A model generated the notes under the pieces. It was not told where the DNA came from and searched no databases. It saw only the letters and a list, made by a program, of their open reading frames with translations. A stretch of 64,000 bases of DNA from Tilletia caries (Eukaryota; Basidiomycota; Exobasidiomycetes; Tilletiales; Tilletiaceae). Shown here in pieces: positions 22,588 through 31,425 of the stretch (position 1 is its first letter; the number at the start of each line of letters is the position of its first letter). The stretch lies in the NCBI GenBank assembly GCA_032718865.1, contig JALUTQ010000004.1, positions 682,001 to 746,000 of the forward strand, in the 5' to 3' direction. Made by a program: the position numbers and the translations under genes.

Positions 22588-22899
22588 TGTGCTGGTGTAC
22601 CACGTGGCTGGACCACGTGTTTCCCTCTTATATCTTATCTCTTATCTTCCTTTCTCTCTTTTCTCGTCACTTCTCCTTCTCTCGGCCGAGAGACTTCTCT
22701 TTCTTCCTCATCACCTTCTCCGCTCTCGCTGCTCTCCCTTGTACTTAGTTACTCTAATCATTCATTCATCTGCACTCTCTTCTCTACACTCTGGCGTTGC
22801 CTTTGTTTCCCTTAGACGTTGTCTCAAGGTTATTGGACGTTGTCCTCTTACTTGTACTTTCCCCGCAGGTCAGTACCCTATCGGCACGCTACCGATACA
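22588..22899 (+). repeat. 5' LTR (312 bp)
   Basis: Begins tgtgctggtgtacc and ends accgataca. Two CACGTG boxes stand 12 bp apart near the start (ccacgtggctggaccacgtg), and a long pyrimidine-rich tract follows; both are plausible promoter features. Matches the 3' LTR throughout with one observed difference. Confidence 0.9.
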
Positions 22900-22911
22900 T
22901 GGTGATGAGAG
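22900..22911 (+). promoter_or_regulatory. Candidate primer-binding site
   Basis: tggtgatgagag lies immediately after the CA end of the 5' LTR. Starting with TGG, it can pair with a tRNA 3' CCA end. The tRNA species was not identified. Confidence 0.6.
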
Positions 22912-23456
22912 TGCCTCTCTCGGTTACCCGAACGACGGACGCTGAGCACCCAACGCCTGGACGCGCAACGACGATCTCGCCAGATCCCGTCTTTCTGCTG
23001 CGCCGCAGCCGCCGGTCAAGCATGCCGCTTTGACCTTTTCTCCGTTCTCGTTCTCGACACGCCGTCGGTACGATTTTTGATACCTCGATTTGCCAGCCTC
23101 CACCTCAAGACTGGTGCTTCTCGGTTCTCGCGTTCGATACGCCATCGATGCGCTTCTCTGGTCCAGCACGCAGCTGTGATCGGCCTCCATTCTGCTCTGC
23201 GTTCGATACGCCACCGAATTGCAACACTCACGCTTGCGCTTTGCCAGCCTCGGGGTCTGCCACTCTGCCGCTTCGACGCGCAGCCGTTCTATCCTTCTTT
23301 ACGCCCGGCCTCATCATTTTCCATTCTCAACACGCCATCGATCATCGTCCATTGATGCGACCCCCTCAGCTCTGGCCCCTGGGTCGTCGACAGTCTCCGC
23401 CATAAGACATCTCTCTCGCCGCTCGCAACGGTTCTTCACCCGATCCGTGCAGAGAC

Positions 23457-23693
23457 GTTGAGGTTGAGAAATCCCTCCCCTCCCAGAACCAGCTCAACGC
23501 CCTCCTCGAGAAGATCAAGCAGTCCCCCGTCCTCAAGGAAGGCACCTTCGACCGCACTTCCGCCCTCTCCGACCAGAGCGCTCGCGTCGTAGCTGACCTC
23601 AAGCGCGTCATCGAGCAGATCATCAAGCTCGGCGACAGCAAGAACGGCGACGACAAGATCCAAGACTTCCTCTACAACTCCATTACCGGGTAG
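23457..23693 (+). pseudogene. Captured host coding fragment, unidentified
   Basis: An uninterrupted, strongly coding-like frame inside the LTR element: EKSLPSQNQLNALLEKIKQS, then SALSDQSARVVADLKRVIEQ and DKIQDFLYNSITG, stopping at TAG 23,691. The alternating amphipathic helices faintly recall the N-terminal helices of fungal HAM1-like proteins, but I would not assign it. An intron-like tail (gtagttg...ctcattgcag, about 23,690-23,769) follows, so part of the captured sequence may be unspliced. The first 22 bp (gttgaggttgagaaatccctc) recur at 23,990, where the second captured segment begins. Confidence 0.5.
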
Positions 23694-24103
23694 TTGTTTC
23701 TGCCTCTATGCGGCGAGTTGAGCTCTCGGACGACTTCGGGACTCACTTCGGGACTTGCGCTCATTGCAGTCCGGAGTCGGCGGCGTGTGGGTAGGAGGGT
23801 TCACGAGAACGGTAGCGCATAGCGGCAGCAAGTCGGGTTGCACGCGGGCCACAGCCATGGCCTATCAAAGCCTCCCAATTGTGCCCTTGCGCGATCTCAC
23901 TATCTCTCCTCAAGAAATCGCTTACTTCATCCACTATCCATCTCGCACTGGCAACAGCGTTTTCCGCGATCCGTGGCCCCCGCGCATGTGTTGAGGTCGA
24001 GAAATCCCTCCATCCAGCAGAGCACTCAGACTGCTCGCACCTCCAGTCACTCTCCGTCCTCTCATACCCGTCCGCGTCGAGAATTCGCACATTCCGCTCC
24101 GAG

Positions 24104-24776
24104 ATGGCTTCCCTCGCTCGCTCCGCTCGCCCCTTGGTGGGTGCCGCTGCCCCCTGGCTGCTGCTCGCTCCTTCTCCGCCTCCGCAGCACAACAAGCCAC
24201 TTAGCCACCCTCCGTGAGCTTGAGCAACGAGTCAAGTCGGTCCGGAACATCGAGAAGATCACCAAGTCCATGAAGATGATTGCAACCACCAAGCTCAACA
24301 AGGCCACCACTGCCATGCAGGCTGCCAAGGTCTACGGCAAGGCCAACGGTGAGATCTTCACTAAATCCGAGGCCCTTGCACCATCCGGTGGCCGAGAGCT
24401 CTTCATCGTCGTCTCCTCCGACAAGGGTCTCTGCGGCGGTATCCACTCCTCCGTCTCCAAGCGGACCCGTGCCGAGCTCGCCAAGATCAGCCTCACCGCC
24501 GCCAACCCGGACTCGCCCGAGGGTCCAGCCATCGTCGTCCTCGGCGAGAAGTCCAAGGCTCAGCTACAGCGTTCGTTCAAGAAGAACCTTGCCCTCTCCT
24601 TCTCCCAGGTCGGCCGTGATGTGCCTACGTTTGCGGATGCGGCTGCCATTGCCGACATGATCTTCAAGTCGAACCTCAAGTTGGACAAGGTGAACATCGT
24701 CTACAACAGTCAACAAGTTCCTTTCTGCGCTCTCCTTCGAGTCCGACATCCTCGAGGCTTTCAGCGAGAAGGCTCT
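24104..24776 (+). pseudogene. Captured ATP synthase gamma subunit fragment
   Basis: From the ATG at 24,104 (MASLARSARPLVGAAA, a mitochondrial presequence) with later frameshifts through ARSFSASAAQQAT, then a long clean frame 24,201-24,707: LATLRELEQRVKSVRNIEKI, TKSMKMIATTKLNKA, ELFIVVSSDKGLCGG and KVNIVYN. These are hallmarks of the F1 gamma subunit N-terminal half (the shaft helix and the Rossmann-like domain). A 7-nt insertion near 24,708 shifts frame, after which the other frame still codes ALSFESDILEAFSEKALRDA; the C-terminal helix is missing. The native gene would rotate within F1 in mitochondria. This copy lacks the C-terminal shaft and has several shifts, so it is not functional as gamma. 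Confidence 0.85.
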
Positions 24777-24885
24777 CCGAGACGCACCCTTTCCTCCATA
24801 CCCCTCTTTCCACCTTCCTTCTCTCGTTCGTCCGCCTCACTCCTCATCGTTTACTCTTCATGCCGACTCGGGACAGTCGTCTTCT

Positions 24886-24896
24886 AAGGGTGGGCA
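24886..24896 (+). promoter_or_regulatory. Candidate polypurine tract
   Basis: aagggtgggca lies directly before the TG of the 3' LTR, the position where plus-strand synthesis is primed. It is short and interrupted by one T, so it is only a candidate. Confidence 0.55.
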
Positions 24897-25208
24897 TGTG
24901 CTGGTGTACCACGTGGCTGGACCACGTGTTTCCCTCTTATATCTTATCTCTTATCTTCCTTTCTCTCTTTTCTCGTCACTTCTCCTTCTCTCGGCCGAGA
25001 GACTTCTCTTTCTTCCTCATCACCTTCTCCGCTCTCGCTGCTCTCCCTTGTACTTAGTTACTCTAATCATTCATTCATCTGCACTCTCTTCTCTACACTC
25101 TGGCGTTGCCTTTGTTTCCCTTAGACGTTGTCTCAAGGTTATTGGACGTTGTCCTCTTACTCGTACTTTCCCCGCAGGTCAGTACCCTATCGGCACGCTA
25201 CCGATACA
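24897..25208 (+). repeat. 3' LTR (312 bp)
   Basis: Same length and ends as the 5' LTR (TG...CA). One base differs by eye. Followed by target duplication CCTCC at 25,209-25,213. Confidence 0.9.
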
Positions 25209-25298
25209 CCTCCCCAATACGGAGACGATGTACGGCCCACGAACGCGGATCGAGGAACCACGGCTCCTTCGGCCAGTGAAGACGAGGTGGCGACTTGA

Positions 25299-25669
25299 TC
25301 GATATATGTTACGGGCCCCTGTACGGAGACAATAGGAACTGGCATCTCAGAATTGACGACCAGGGAATGCGAACTTCATTCTGCATGTGAGTTTTTACCT
25401 TCCCTGAAGCGGTACGATTGGTGGGAGTGTGCTGCCGTTACGATACGTATACCATATGCGAATACTAGAATATGTAATGGAGAGTATGGCATTGAACATT
25501 GTAGTGGCGGACATCCAATGCGAAAGGTGAAGAAGTTGGAAGGGGAAGGCAGCGGATGACCTGATTCTGCCAACTTCTTCTTGGGCGATGGATGCTCCGC
25601 GTCTGCTTCAGCCTGCACATCAGCTGCAATGGTTGTACGAGGAAGCCATGCAATCCGACGAGAGTGATG
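25299..25669. other. No recognisable gene
   Basis: The 3' flank of the disrupted coiled-coil gene. Small frames only. Confidence 0.35.
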
Positions 25670-25816
25670 CAGACATCAGGCCAAAGAAATCATTGAACAC
25701 ACATATATTTTTCCAAGAGCGCGCGCGGGAGAAGATAGGAGGTTGTTGTCGAACAACGATTGAGAAAGATTCGGAGTCCTAAGACTCATATTGTCGTTGC
25801 ATTCTTGTTTCAGAAC
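25670..25816 (-). repeat. 3'-end repeat, copy C
   Basis: The third sizeable copy of the repeat at 4979-5156, closest to copy A (cagacatcagg, catatat, agcgcgcgcgggagaag, ggagtcctaagactc). It ends in a diverged gcattcttgtttcagaac. Unlike copy B, it continues rightwards as a duplicate of the SDR pseudogene end. A run of 16 G's follows at about 25,826. Confidence 0.75.
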
Positions 25817-25869
25817 GGTGCTGCTGGGGGGGGGGGGGGGGGTAACTGGACGAAGAGCGCGTGGCAACA

Positions 25870-26305
25870 CTAGTAAGTAATCGAAGCCGATTCACCAGTG
25901 TACGTACCACAGCTCGAGCCGCAATGAACGTTTATGATCGCGGCACCCTGAGTGTAAACAGCCCCTGGCCCAAGTCCACGTCTCCGAACGGTCCGTCTGA
26001 ATTTGACCGCATGCGCTGGACCGACCGAAGGACACAGTTCACCTCGTCCGCAATAGTCCTTCGACGTTGGATGGCGCACAGATGTTCCCGACCTTGAGGA
26101 TGCCGAACAGAACGCGAGAATTTGGCGGGTGACCGAGGTCTTCTCCTTGGGCTTCTTCTGCGACGAGATGACTGAAGGTGTGTATCCGTACTCCGCCCCT
26201 GCCATCCCTGTAATGGAAGAAAGTGTCAGTAGTGTTGAACTCTCAGCGTGTTGACTGTGCTCACCTGCGTTATGGTATGGAGGCATGAGAGCGATGCCGG
26301 CCTCT
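25870..26305 (-). pseudogene. Truncated duplicate of SDR pseudogene
   Basis: Homologous to 5205-5640: it keeps GIALMPPYHNA, the intron (gtgagcac...ttacag, about 26,263-26,209) and the frame HTFSHLVAEEAQGEDLGHP and LFGILKVGNICAPSNVE, but a small deletion after NVE shifts frame. Homology begins abruptly at about 26,305, so only the 3' end of the SDR relic was copied. Because the intron is retained, the copy arose at DNA level. Confidence 0.7.
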
Positions 26306-26311
26306 TCAGTC

Positions 26312-28135
26312 TCAACACATACGCATCCTTTTCGGTGCTGGAGAGGACGACGATCCTCCAGGGACAGGCACGCAGTCCGAATCGTTGGCATCATCGGCAA
26401 GTCCTGCAACGGCTCGGGCAAAAGTCACAAGTGGCGAGTGGAGACCGGCACTGTCCTGATTATGCGCGAGAATGGTGGATCCGGATCCAGGAGCTGCAAT
26501 GGATAAAGTGGACGAGCCTGACATGGGCTGCGGAGGGGATGCGAGACGATCGTGCCTGCTGATGGGGCCATTGGACACGGGTATCGATACTGTTGGCGAC
26601 GAAGAGGAGACTCCGGACGAACACGGGGCGTTACCCGATCCGACACTCGCGAAGCTGCTGAGATCAGGCAATGACGAAAGTGATCCCGACGAGGAGCCGG
26701 ACAACGAACTCAACTCCGACCACGTTGTGTAGGAGTCATCCGAATCCGAATCCGCCGAGGCGACGGAAGCAGGGGGGAAGACCCGTCGTCGGCTGTAGGG
26801 CTTGATGTATGCAAGGAAGGGCAGGACGTGATCGTTCGTCCAGTTATGGAAGTTGTTCAAGTTCTGATCGAAGAAATATGGGTCTACCCCAAGCTTCGTA
26901 AGCCGCGGTGCTGACGGGCCCTTGCACTGGACGTGGGCGATGAATAAGCTCGGGAAGTGATTGTCGTCGCAGGAGAGCCACTCGTGTAGGGGAACCTTTG
27001 TCTTGATCCGCAGCTTTTAGAGCGATACGGCGCGTATGCAGCGAAGGAACCGAGTATCAACTTCGGGAAGCTGTAAACTGAGACGCTCGAGCTTTCGCAA
27101 ATGGGCGTGGGGGAGGTTGGCCTGTGAGATGTCGGATACTTGGGGGTCGGCCTCGTCAATGGCAATATCGAGGAGTTGAACCCTGGACATCTTCTGGAGC
27201 AGGCAGTTCAACCACTCGAAGGTCGGGGTAACAGCGTTGAAACTTGAGCATACGAGTACGAACTCGGAGGTACGGCGGAGATGGTCAAGGAGGTTGGCAC
27301 GCAGATCTCGGTCCACGATGGAGCAGTCAACGATGCAGCCGGGAGCGCGAATAACGAGCCGCTCGATGTTGGCACGAGGCCTCGAGTGTGGAAACATCTT
27401 GTGTAGGTGTATAGTTGGTTGGATGAGCCTCCCATTCACAACGCCCGAGTCCACCTCGATGTGTATGACGTGCAAGTTGGTGTTGTTTGCGATGATCTCT
27501 TCGACGAGGTCGATATGGTCTTGTTGAGCCGTCAGTTGAACATGGAGCTGTTCGATCCCGTAGCTTGCGACGCTCATGCGGGCCAGGACCGTTGTCGATA
27601 ATACCCACCGGGGAGCGTGCATGGTCTTCCACAGCCTGAGACTGGAACGAGTGATCGGTTCATGTGCACGGAGGTCGATAGAAACGCACCGCAACAAAGG
27701 AAGACGGGCGCGAGTGAGGGACTGTTGTAGTTCGTATAAGTCGGGGATGCGAGATGCATCTTTGCCTTGAAAAAAGTCCCAATAAACTCGATGCGCCTGA
27801 ACTGGTGCGTGAACGCTGGGATGGAAAGGGGCTCGACAATCGTGCACGCCATGGTGGATCGGACGTGAGAATGCGTGGAAGTGGAGGCCGATAACAGTGT
27901 CGACCGCGAGCTTGGCTTTCCAACTGAGCAGCTGAACCCCAATGGTGCTCCTGATAAACTGCTTCAACGTCTGGTCGCGCTTCGGATTGCGGTCGAAAAC
28001 GTACTGCATGATGAGAAGAACAATTTCGCCGGGTAGCTCTACGGGAGCATTGGACTTAGCTCTGAGCGCCGACCGAGCTGAATAACGAAACAACTCACTG
28101 TCGAACAAGGACTTCTTGACAACAAATCGAGGCAT
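26312..28135 (-). pseudogene. F-box protein gene with in-frame TAA
   Basis: From the Met at 28,135 (MPRFVVKKSLFDSELF) the frame runs through an F-box-like PVELPGEIVLLIMQYVFDRN and a long leucine/histidine-rich region to TAA at 27,017-27,019. The same frame stays open another 235 codons (KLRIKTKVPLHEWLSCDDNH, FFDQNLNNFHNWTNDHV, then a Ser/Asp-rich tail ending APKRMRMC) to a stop at 26,312. No plausible intron removes the TAA. Either the gene has a nonsense mutation or the stop is read through. Possible 5' UTR introns end at tttcacag and cgttgcag upstream of the Met. Part of this gene (27,660-27,740) was copied into the chimera at 3752-3850. Confidence 0.6.
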
Positions 28136-29761
28136 GGTGCATCCGCAATCGTCCGACGATGGTGGTGTAGATCTTGCTGCAACGATAGGACCGAGGAAGA
28201 ACAACCTCACTCTGTGAAAAAGAGAGAAGAATGAATTAGTTCGCAGGTGGGAGAAGCATATTGAGGTTCAGGGTAACGCCAAGACAACGTACTGAGGTAG
28301 AGTCCGCCGATAACAAGGTGAGGAGCTTGATCTGTCGTGGAAGGCGGAGAACGAAGGTTGAAGATGCTTGTATAAAGACTGTAGAAGTTCTCACGGTAAA
28401 GGTGTTGAATAAATGGTAGCAGATCAACTCAAGTTATAAGGATGGGAGGACTCACCGGGGAGATGCATGTTGGAGCGGTTTGAACTGATTTGAAGCTTGA
28501 GGTCCTCAAATACCGCGGAGGCTCGTACCAAGTCGGGGGGGGGGCGCCCATCTTCATTGTTAGAGAGGAAGCCGGCGTGTACGCAGATCGTGGAACTGCA
28601 GGAAGTGCGGTAGTGGTGGAAGCGGCGGTGGAAGCAGTGGTGGTGGAAGCGGAGGTGGGAGAAGCCGTGGTGGTGGTAACTAGGGCAGGTTCGGATGAGA
28701 CCCGAATCGGAACGAGGGGAAGGGATAGGGAGCTGTGGAGTGAAGAAGAGCATGTTGGACTAGCAAACTAGCAGGGAGTAGCTGATAAGGAAAGTGGTGA
28801 TGACGGGATTCCTGACCTGGGTGCGTACCTTACCAGAGTGTTCCCCTAACTTTTTCGCCTTGTTGAATAACAGGTCGCTGGGGGCTGGGAGTGGGATTTA
28901 AATACAGACTTAGTCAACAAAGTTAAGTAGCAGCAACTTACGCCTTGGAACCATAGTGACCTGGCTGTCGGCTGAAGCCCAGAGGCCAGGGTGTCCCTCA
29001 GACTCGATGTGGACCTCAGACCCTTATGACCTGGTAGAGATGTGCGAAGACGTGACTGGGGGGGGGCGTCCTCTCCCCCTCCCCTTTTCGCGAATCTTTT
29101 GTATCAGAAAGGTCACCAAATCTCAGCCCAGCACGGCTACGCAGAAGCTCAAGGTAGCTTCGCTACCCTTCGTCTGCTTCGCCATGCGGCTGCGACTTGC
29201 GATCGTAGCTACGAGCATCTATATCATTGTCCATGTAACATTTTGAATGTTGATCAAACTTGCGTGAAAAAAAAGGGATTGAGGAACTTCACACACGTAA
29301 TCATCCCGCACGGCTGTATCTACCAAGGAAGCAGAAAGCAAAGAATGATATGTCATATGATGGCTTCGCGCAGAGAGAGACAATTGACAAACAAGACGGA
29401 GAATAGCTGCGAGCGCAATGAAGATAAGATTAAAAAGACTGAGGAGAAAAAAGCGTGAGGCTAATGCAGAAGGAGAGGTTAGGGGATAGGAAACATAAGC
29501 GGCCGGGGAAGCAGACGGAAGGGACGTAGAAGACGGGTGAAGGCTGAGACCGGAGACGAATGGGCAAAGGAATGCCAACAGAGCTTGATGCGAAGGTAAG
29601 GGAATATAGAAGAGGCAAGAGCACAGCAGAAAGAAAGTCAGATCAGGTCAGGTCAGGTCAGGTCAGCCGTCAGGTCAGGGTCAGGTCCAGTGTTGAACAT
29701 ACTATTGGAGTATGGAACCCTGGGCGACTTGAGAGAGGAGAAGCACAATGGTGACGCCGAA
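28136..29761. other. Accessory stretch without recognisable gene
   Basis: Promoter side of the F-box gene, then unassigned sequence. Noted inside: a G-rich run at about 28,537; ttcccctaacttt at 28,850, inverted relative to 30,777; a 50-bp dispersed repeat at 29,136-29,185 shared with 42,003; a (gtcag) microsatellite at 29,644-29,690. Confidence 0.4.
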
Positions 29762-30107
29762 GGTGGCCACCGACGACGGACACATTGACCTCGGCGGGCT
29801 TGACGTTGGCAATGTCGAAGTGGAAGGTGGAGGCGCGTGTGATGTCAAAGGTGGTGACCCGTGACACAGAACAGACTGTACGAAGATATGCAGTGATGAG
29901 CACCATTTTTAACTCATGAAGCGTCAGAGCCGTTAGAAGAAGGAGAGGGGGGGTCGGGGGGGAAAACCCACCGCTTGGGGTCGTAAAGACTTGAAGACCT
30001 CGGCGACGATGGGCACGGTGGAGTTGACGGGGTTGGAGATGACGAGGTGGTGTGCTTTGGGAGCAACCTTGGCAGCGGCTTTGTCGAGGGAGAGAGCTGT
30101 CCGATGG
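29762..30107 (-). pseudogene. Malate dehydrogenase gene fragment
   Basis: Minus-strand sequence codes AAAKVAPKAHHLVISNPVNS and TVPIVAEVFKS, then a possible intron (gtgggttttccc...cttcgtacag), then VTTFDITRASTFHFDI and KPAEVNVSVVGGH. NPVNSTVPI, GVTTLD and the P-A-E-V-N-V-P-VVGGH segment are diagnostic for NAD malate dehydrogenase of the mitochondrial type. Both ends are missing, the joint between pieces is out of frame and the context is repeat-rich, so it is a fragment. An intron-like segment suggests copying from genomic DNA or pre-mRNA. It is not flanked by recognisable LTRs. Confidence 0.75.
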
Positions 30108-30740
30108 GGCATGGTGAGTGAGGAAAGTCAGTCTACTCATCTTGACGACGTCGACCGGATTCATAAGAGCAGAGAGCTGAAAAACGAATGGGTGAGTAAG
30201 GACCTAACCCGGAGCACCTGATGCAGATGCGCGTATAAACACGAGGCTCACCTTGGATGACGATTCGGGAGTGCTGACTGCTGGGCCGGACTCAGAATGG
30301 GAACAAAGCAGAGACTGGTATGGGTAAGTGGTATCAGCCATCAGGTTAAGCAAGAAAAAGCAAAACAGCGGTGAGCATCATTAACTTGAACCTTGGTGAG
30401 CAGAGAGCGGTTAAAAAGAAATTGAGGGGGATTGTTCAATTCGCATGATGCTTGTCGGGCTTCGATGGAAGCGTGAAGAAAGGCTGGCGGTGTTGGTTGT
30501 CGTCTGTCGAGTGTCGAAATGAACTGATTACGTATGCAAGATTTCTGCACTCTGTGCTTATGTAAGGAAAACCAAACTTTGGCTCAAGGACAGATCAGTC
30601 AATTCTGATGCTACAACCACGAAACCTGTGCCAGAAGTTGCAGGACTAGATTTGGTCAAGGGTCTACTGATTCAGAATGGTGTGTTGTGTTGGTAGTTGC
30701 GAAGAAAAGTCCCAAACTACGAGCCTGAATGGCAAAAAGC

Positions 30741-30800
30741 TTACGGCCGTAAGGCGGGAGCCGCCCTATAACCCCTTAACTAAAGTTAGGGGAATTGGTG
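30741..30800. repeat. Palindrome-bearing dispersed repeat, copy 1
   Basis: Contains the perfect palindrome ttacggccgtaa, then tataacccc, a spacer actaaagt and ggggaa (an inverted CCCC/GGGG pair). A similar 58-bp copy lies at 31,131-31,188, and the second half recurs at 43,453-43,484. Confidence 0.6.
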
Positions 30801-31130
30801 GTAACGGGTGACAACCTCTGGGTCCTGGGAGCTCGAGGTGGCCGCGGAAACTTACCGATTCGCTATCTCCGTCCATTGATCATGAACAAACAACGATCAT
30901 GGTATGATCGCGGATCGGGAGGGGCTCACGTGAACGCGCCGGAGATAATTATCAAATGCTTACTTCAGCACGTTTGCGACGGAAAGGCTCCGGCACCATC
31001 AATTCTCGTCCGTTGAAGCTCATCTTTTGGGAGCAGAAAGCGGCAGCAAATGGACGGAGGGAAAGTAGTTTTTCGAAGGGGTACTTGCTTGCAAAAAATG
31101 CATGTTTGCAAGGAATTGTTGCTGTTGAGC

Positions 31131-31188
31131 CTACGGCCGTAAGAGAACCGCTTCTAAAACCCCAAACTATAAGTCTGGGGAAAAGGGA
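31131..31188. repeat. Palindrome-bearing dispersed repeat, copy 2
   Basis: ctacggccgtaag followed by aaaaccccaaactataagt and ctggggaa, the same order as at 30,741-30,800, 390 bp away in direct orientation. Confidence 0.6.
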
Positions 31189-31425
31189 AACGAGACAAAG
31201 GGAAACCAGGCGAGGGTCGAGTGGCAGAGTCGACGTGGGAGGGGGGAAGGATCGAGGTACGTATCTCGAGCATATTTGACAGTGTGAGATTGCGATGGCG
31301 ACGCGAAAGCATAAACAGGTTCCGATCAAAGATGTCCCCCAAGCCTGCCCGGTCAAGAAGTTGCAATGTTGGCCGCCCACAGCCCCAAGTCCAACCCCCC
31401 CCCCCCCCCCTTCTTCCGCTCCAAA

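Larger units (their letters stand above)
22588..25208 (+). mobile_element. Non-autonomous LTR retrotransposon with captured host gene fragments
   Basis: A 2,621-bp element bounded by direct 312-bp LTRs (22,588-22,899 and 24,897-25,208) that start TG and end CA, with 5-bp target duplication CCTCC at 22,583-22,587 and 25,209-25,213. A TGG-starting primer-binding site follows the 5' LTR and a purine tract precedes the 3' LTR. The ~2-kb interior has no gag, protease, reverse transcriptase or integrase. Instead it holds host coding sequence: an unidentified 78-codon fragment and half of an ATP synthase gamma gene. Only one mismatch was noticed between the LTRs (cttgtac versus ctcgtac), so insertion is recent. 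Mobilisation must have used proteins from another element. Orientation is taken from PBS and PPT. Confidence 0.85.
21929..25298 (+). pseudogene. Coiled-coil gene disrupted by LTR element
   Basis: Exon 1 21,929-22,473, intron 22,474-22,530 (gtgagtgc...gtcacag), exon 2 from 22,531 until it is cut at 22,587 by an LTR element; the remainder resumes at 25,214 and stops TGA at 25,296-25,298. With the element and one CCTCC copy set aside, the frame is continuous (229 codons), and the junction reading PPPQYGD matches the paralogue at 3752-4262, which confirms both model and insertion. The protein is mostly helical and charged (SEARMSDELDGVK, NHETIERHLQDTIKMVRSV, TDALDFLNVCGLRLQ), with no recognised family. 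The allele as present would make a C-terminally altered product running into the LTR. Confidence 0.75.
30108..31425. other. Repeat-bearing gap before the conserved block
   Basis: Apart from the two palindromic repeats no gene is seen. A run of 17-18 C's lies at about 31,390. The 3' end of the Sec7-PH gene marks the start of the gene-dense block. Confidence 0.4.

Noticed and set aside
23838..24887. A 349-codon open frame as a functional ATP synthase gamma gene
   Set aside because: The presequence and mature parts are in different frames, a 7-nt insertion shifts the end, and the C-terminal shaft helix is missing.
22900..24896. Search for gag, protease, reverse transcriptase or integrase inside the LTR element
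   Set aside because: No such motif (e.g. YxDD, DTG/DSG protease, CCHC) is visible; the interior is host-derived plus non-coding.
31388..31406. Long poly-C and poly-G runs (31,390; 25,826; 28,537) as functional G-quadruplex sites
   Set aside because: Single homopolymers in non-coding sequence, as likely slippage or assembly artefacts; nothing positions them as regulatory.
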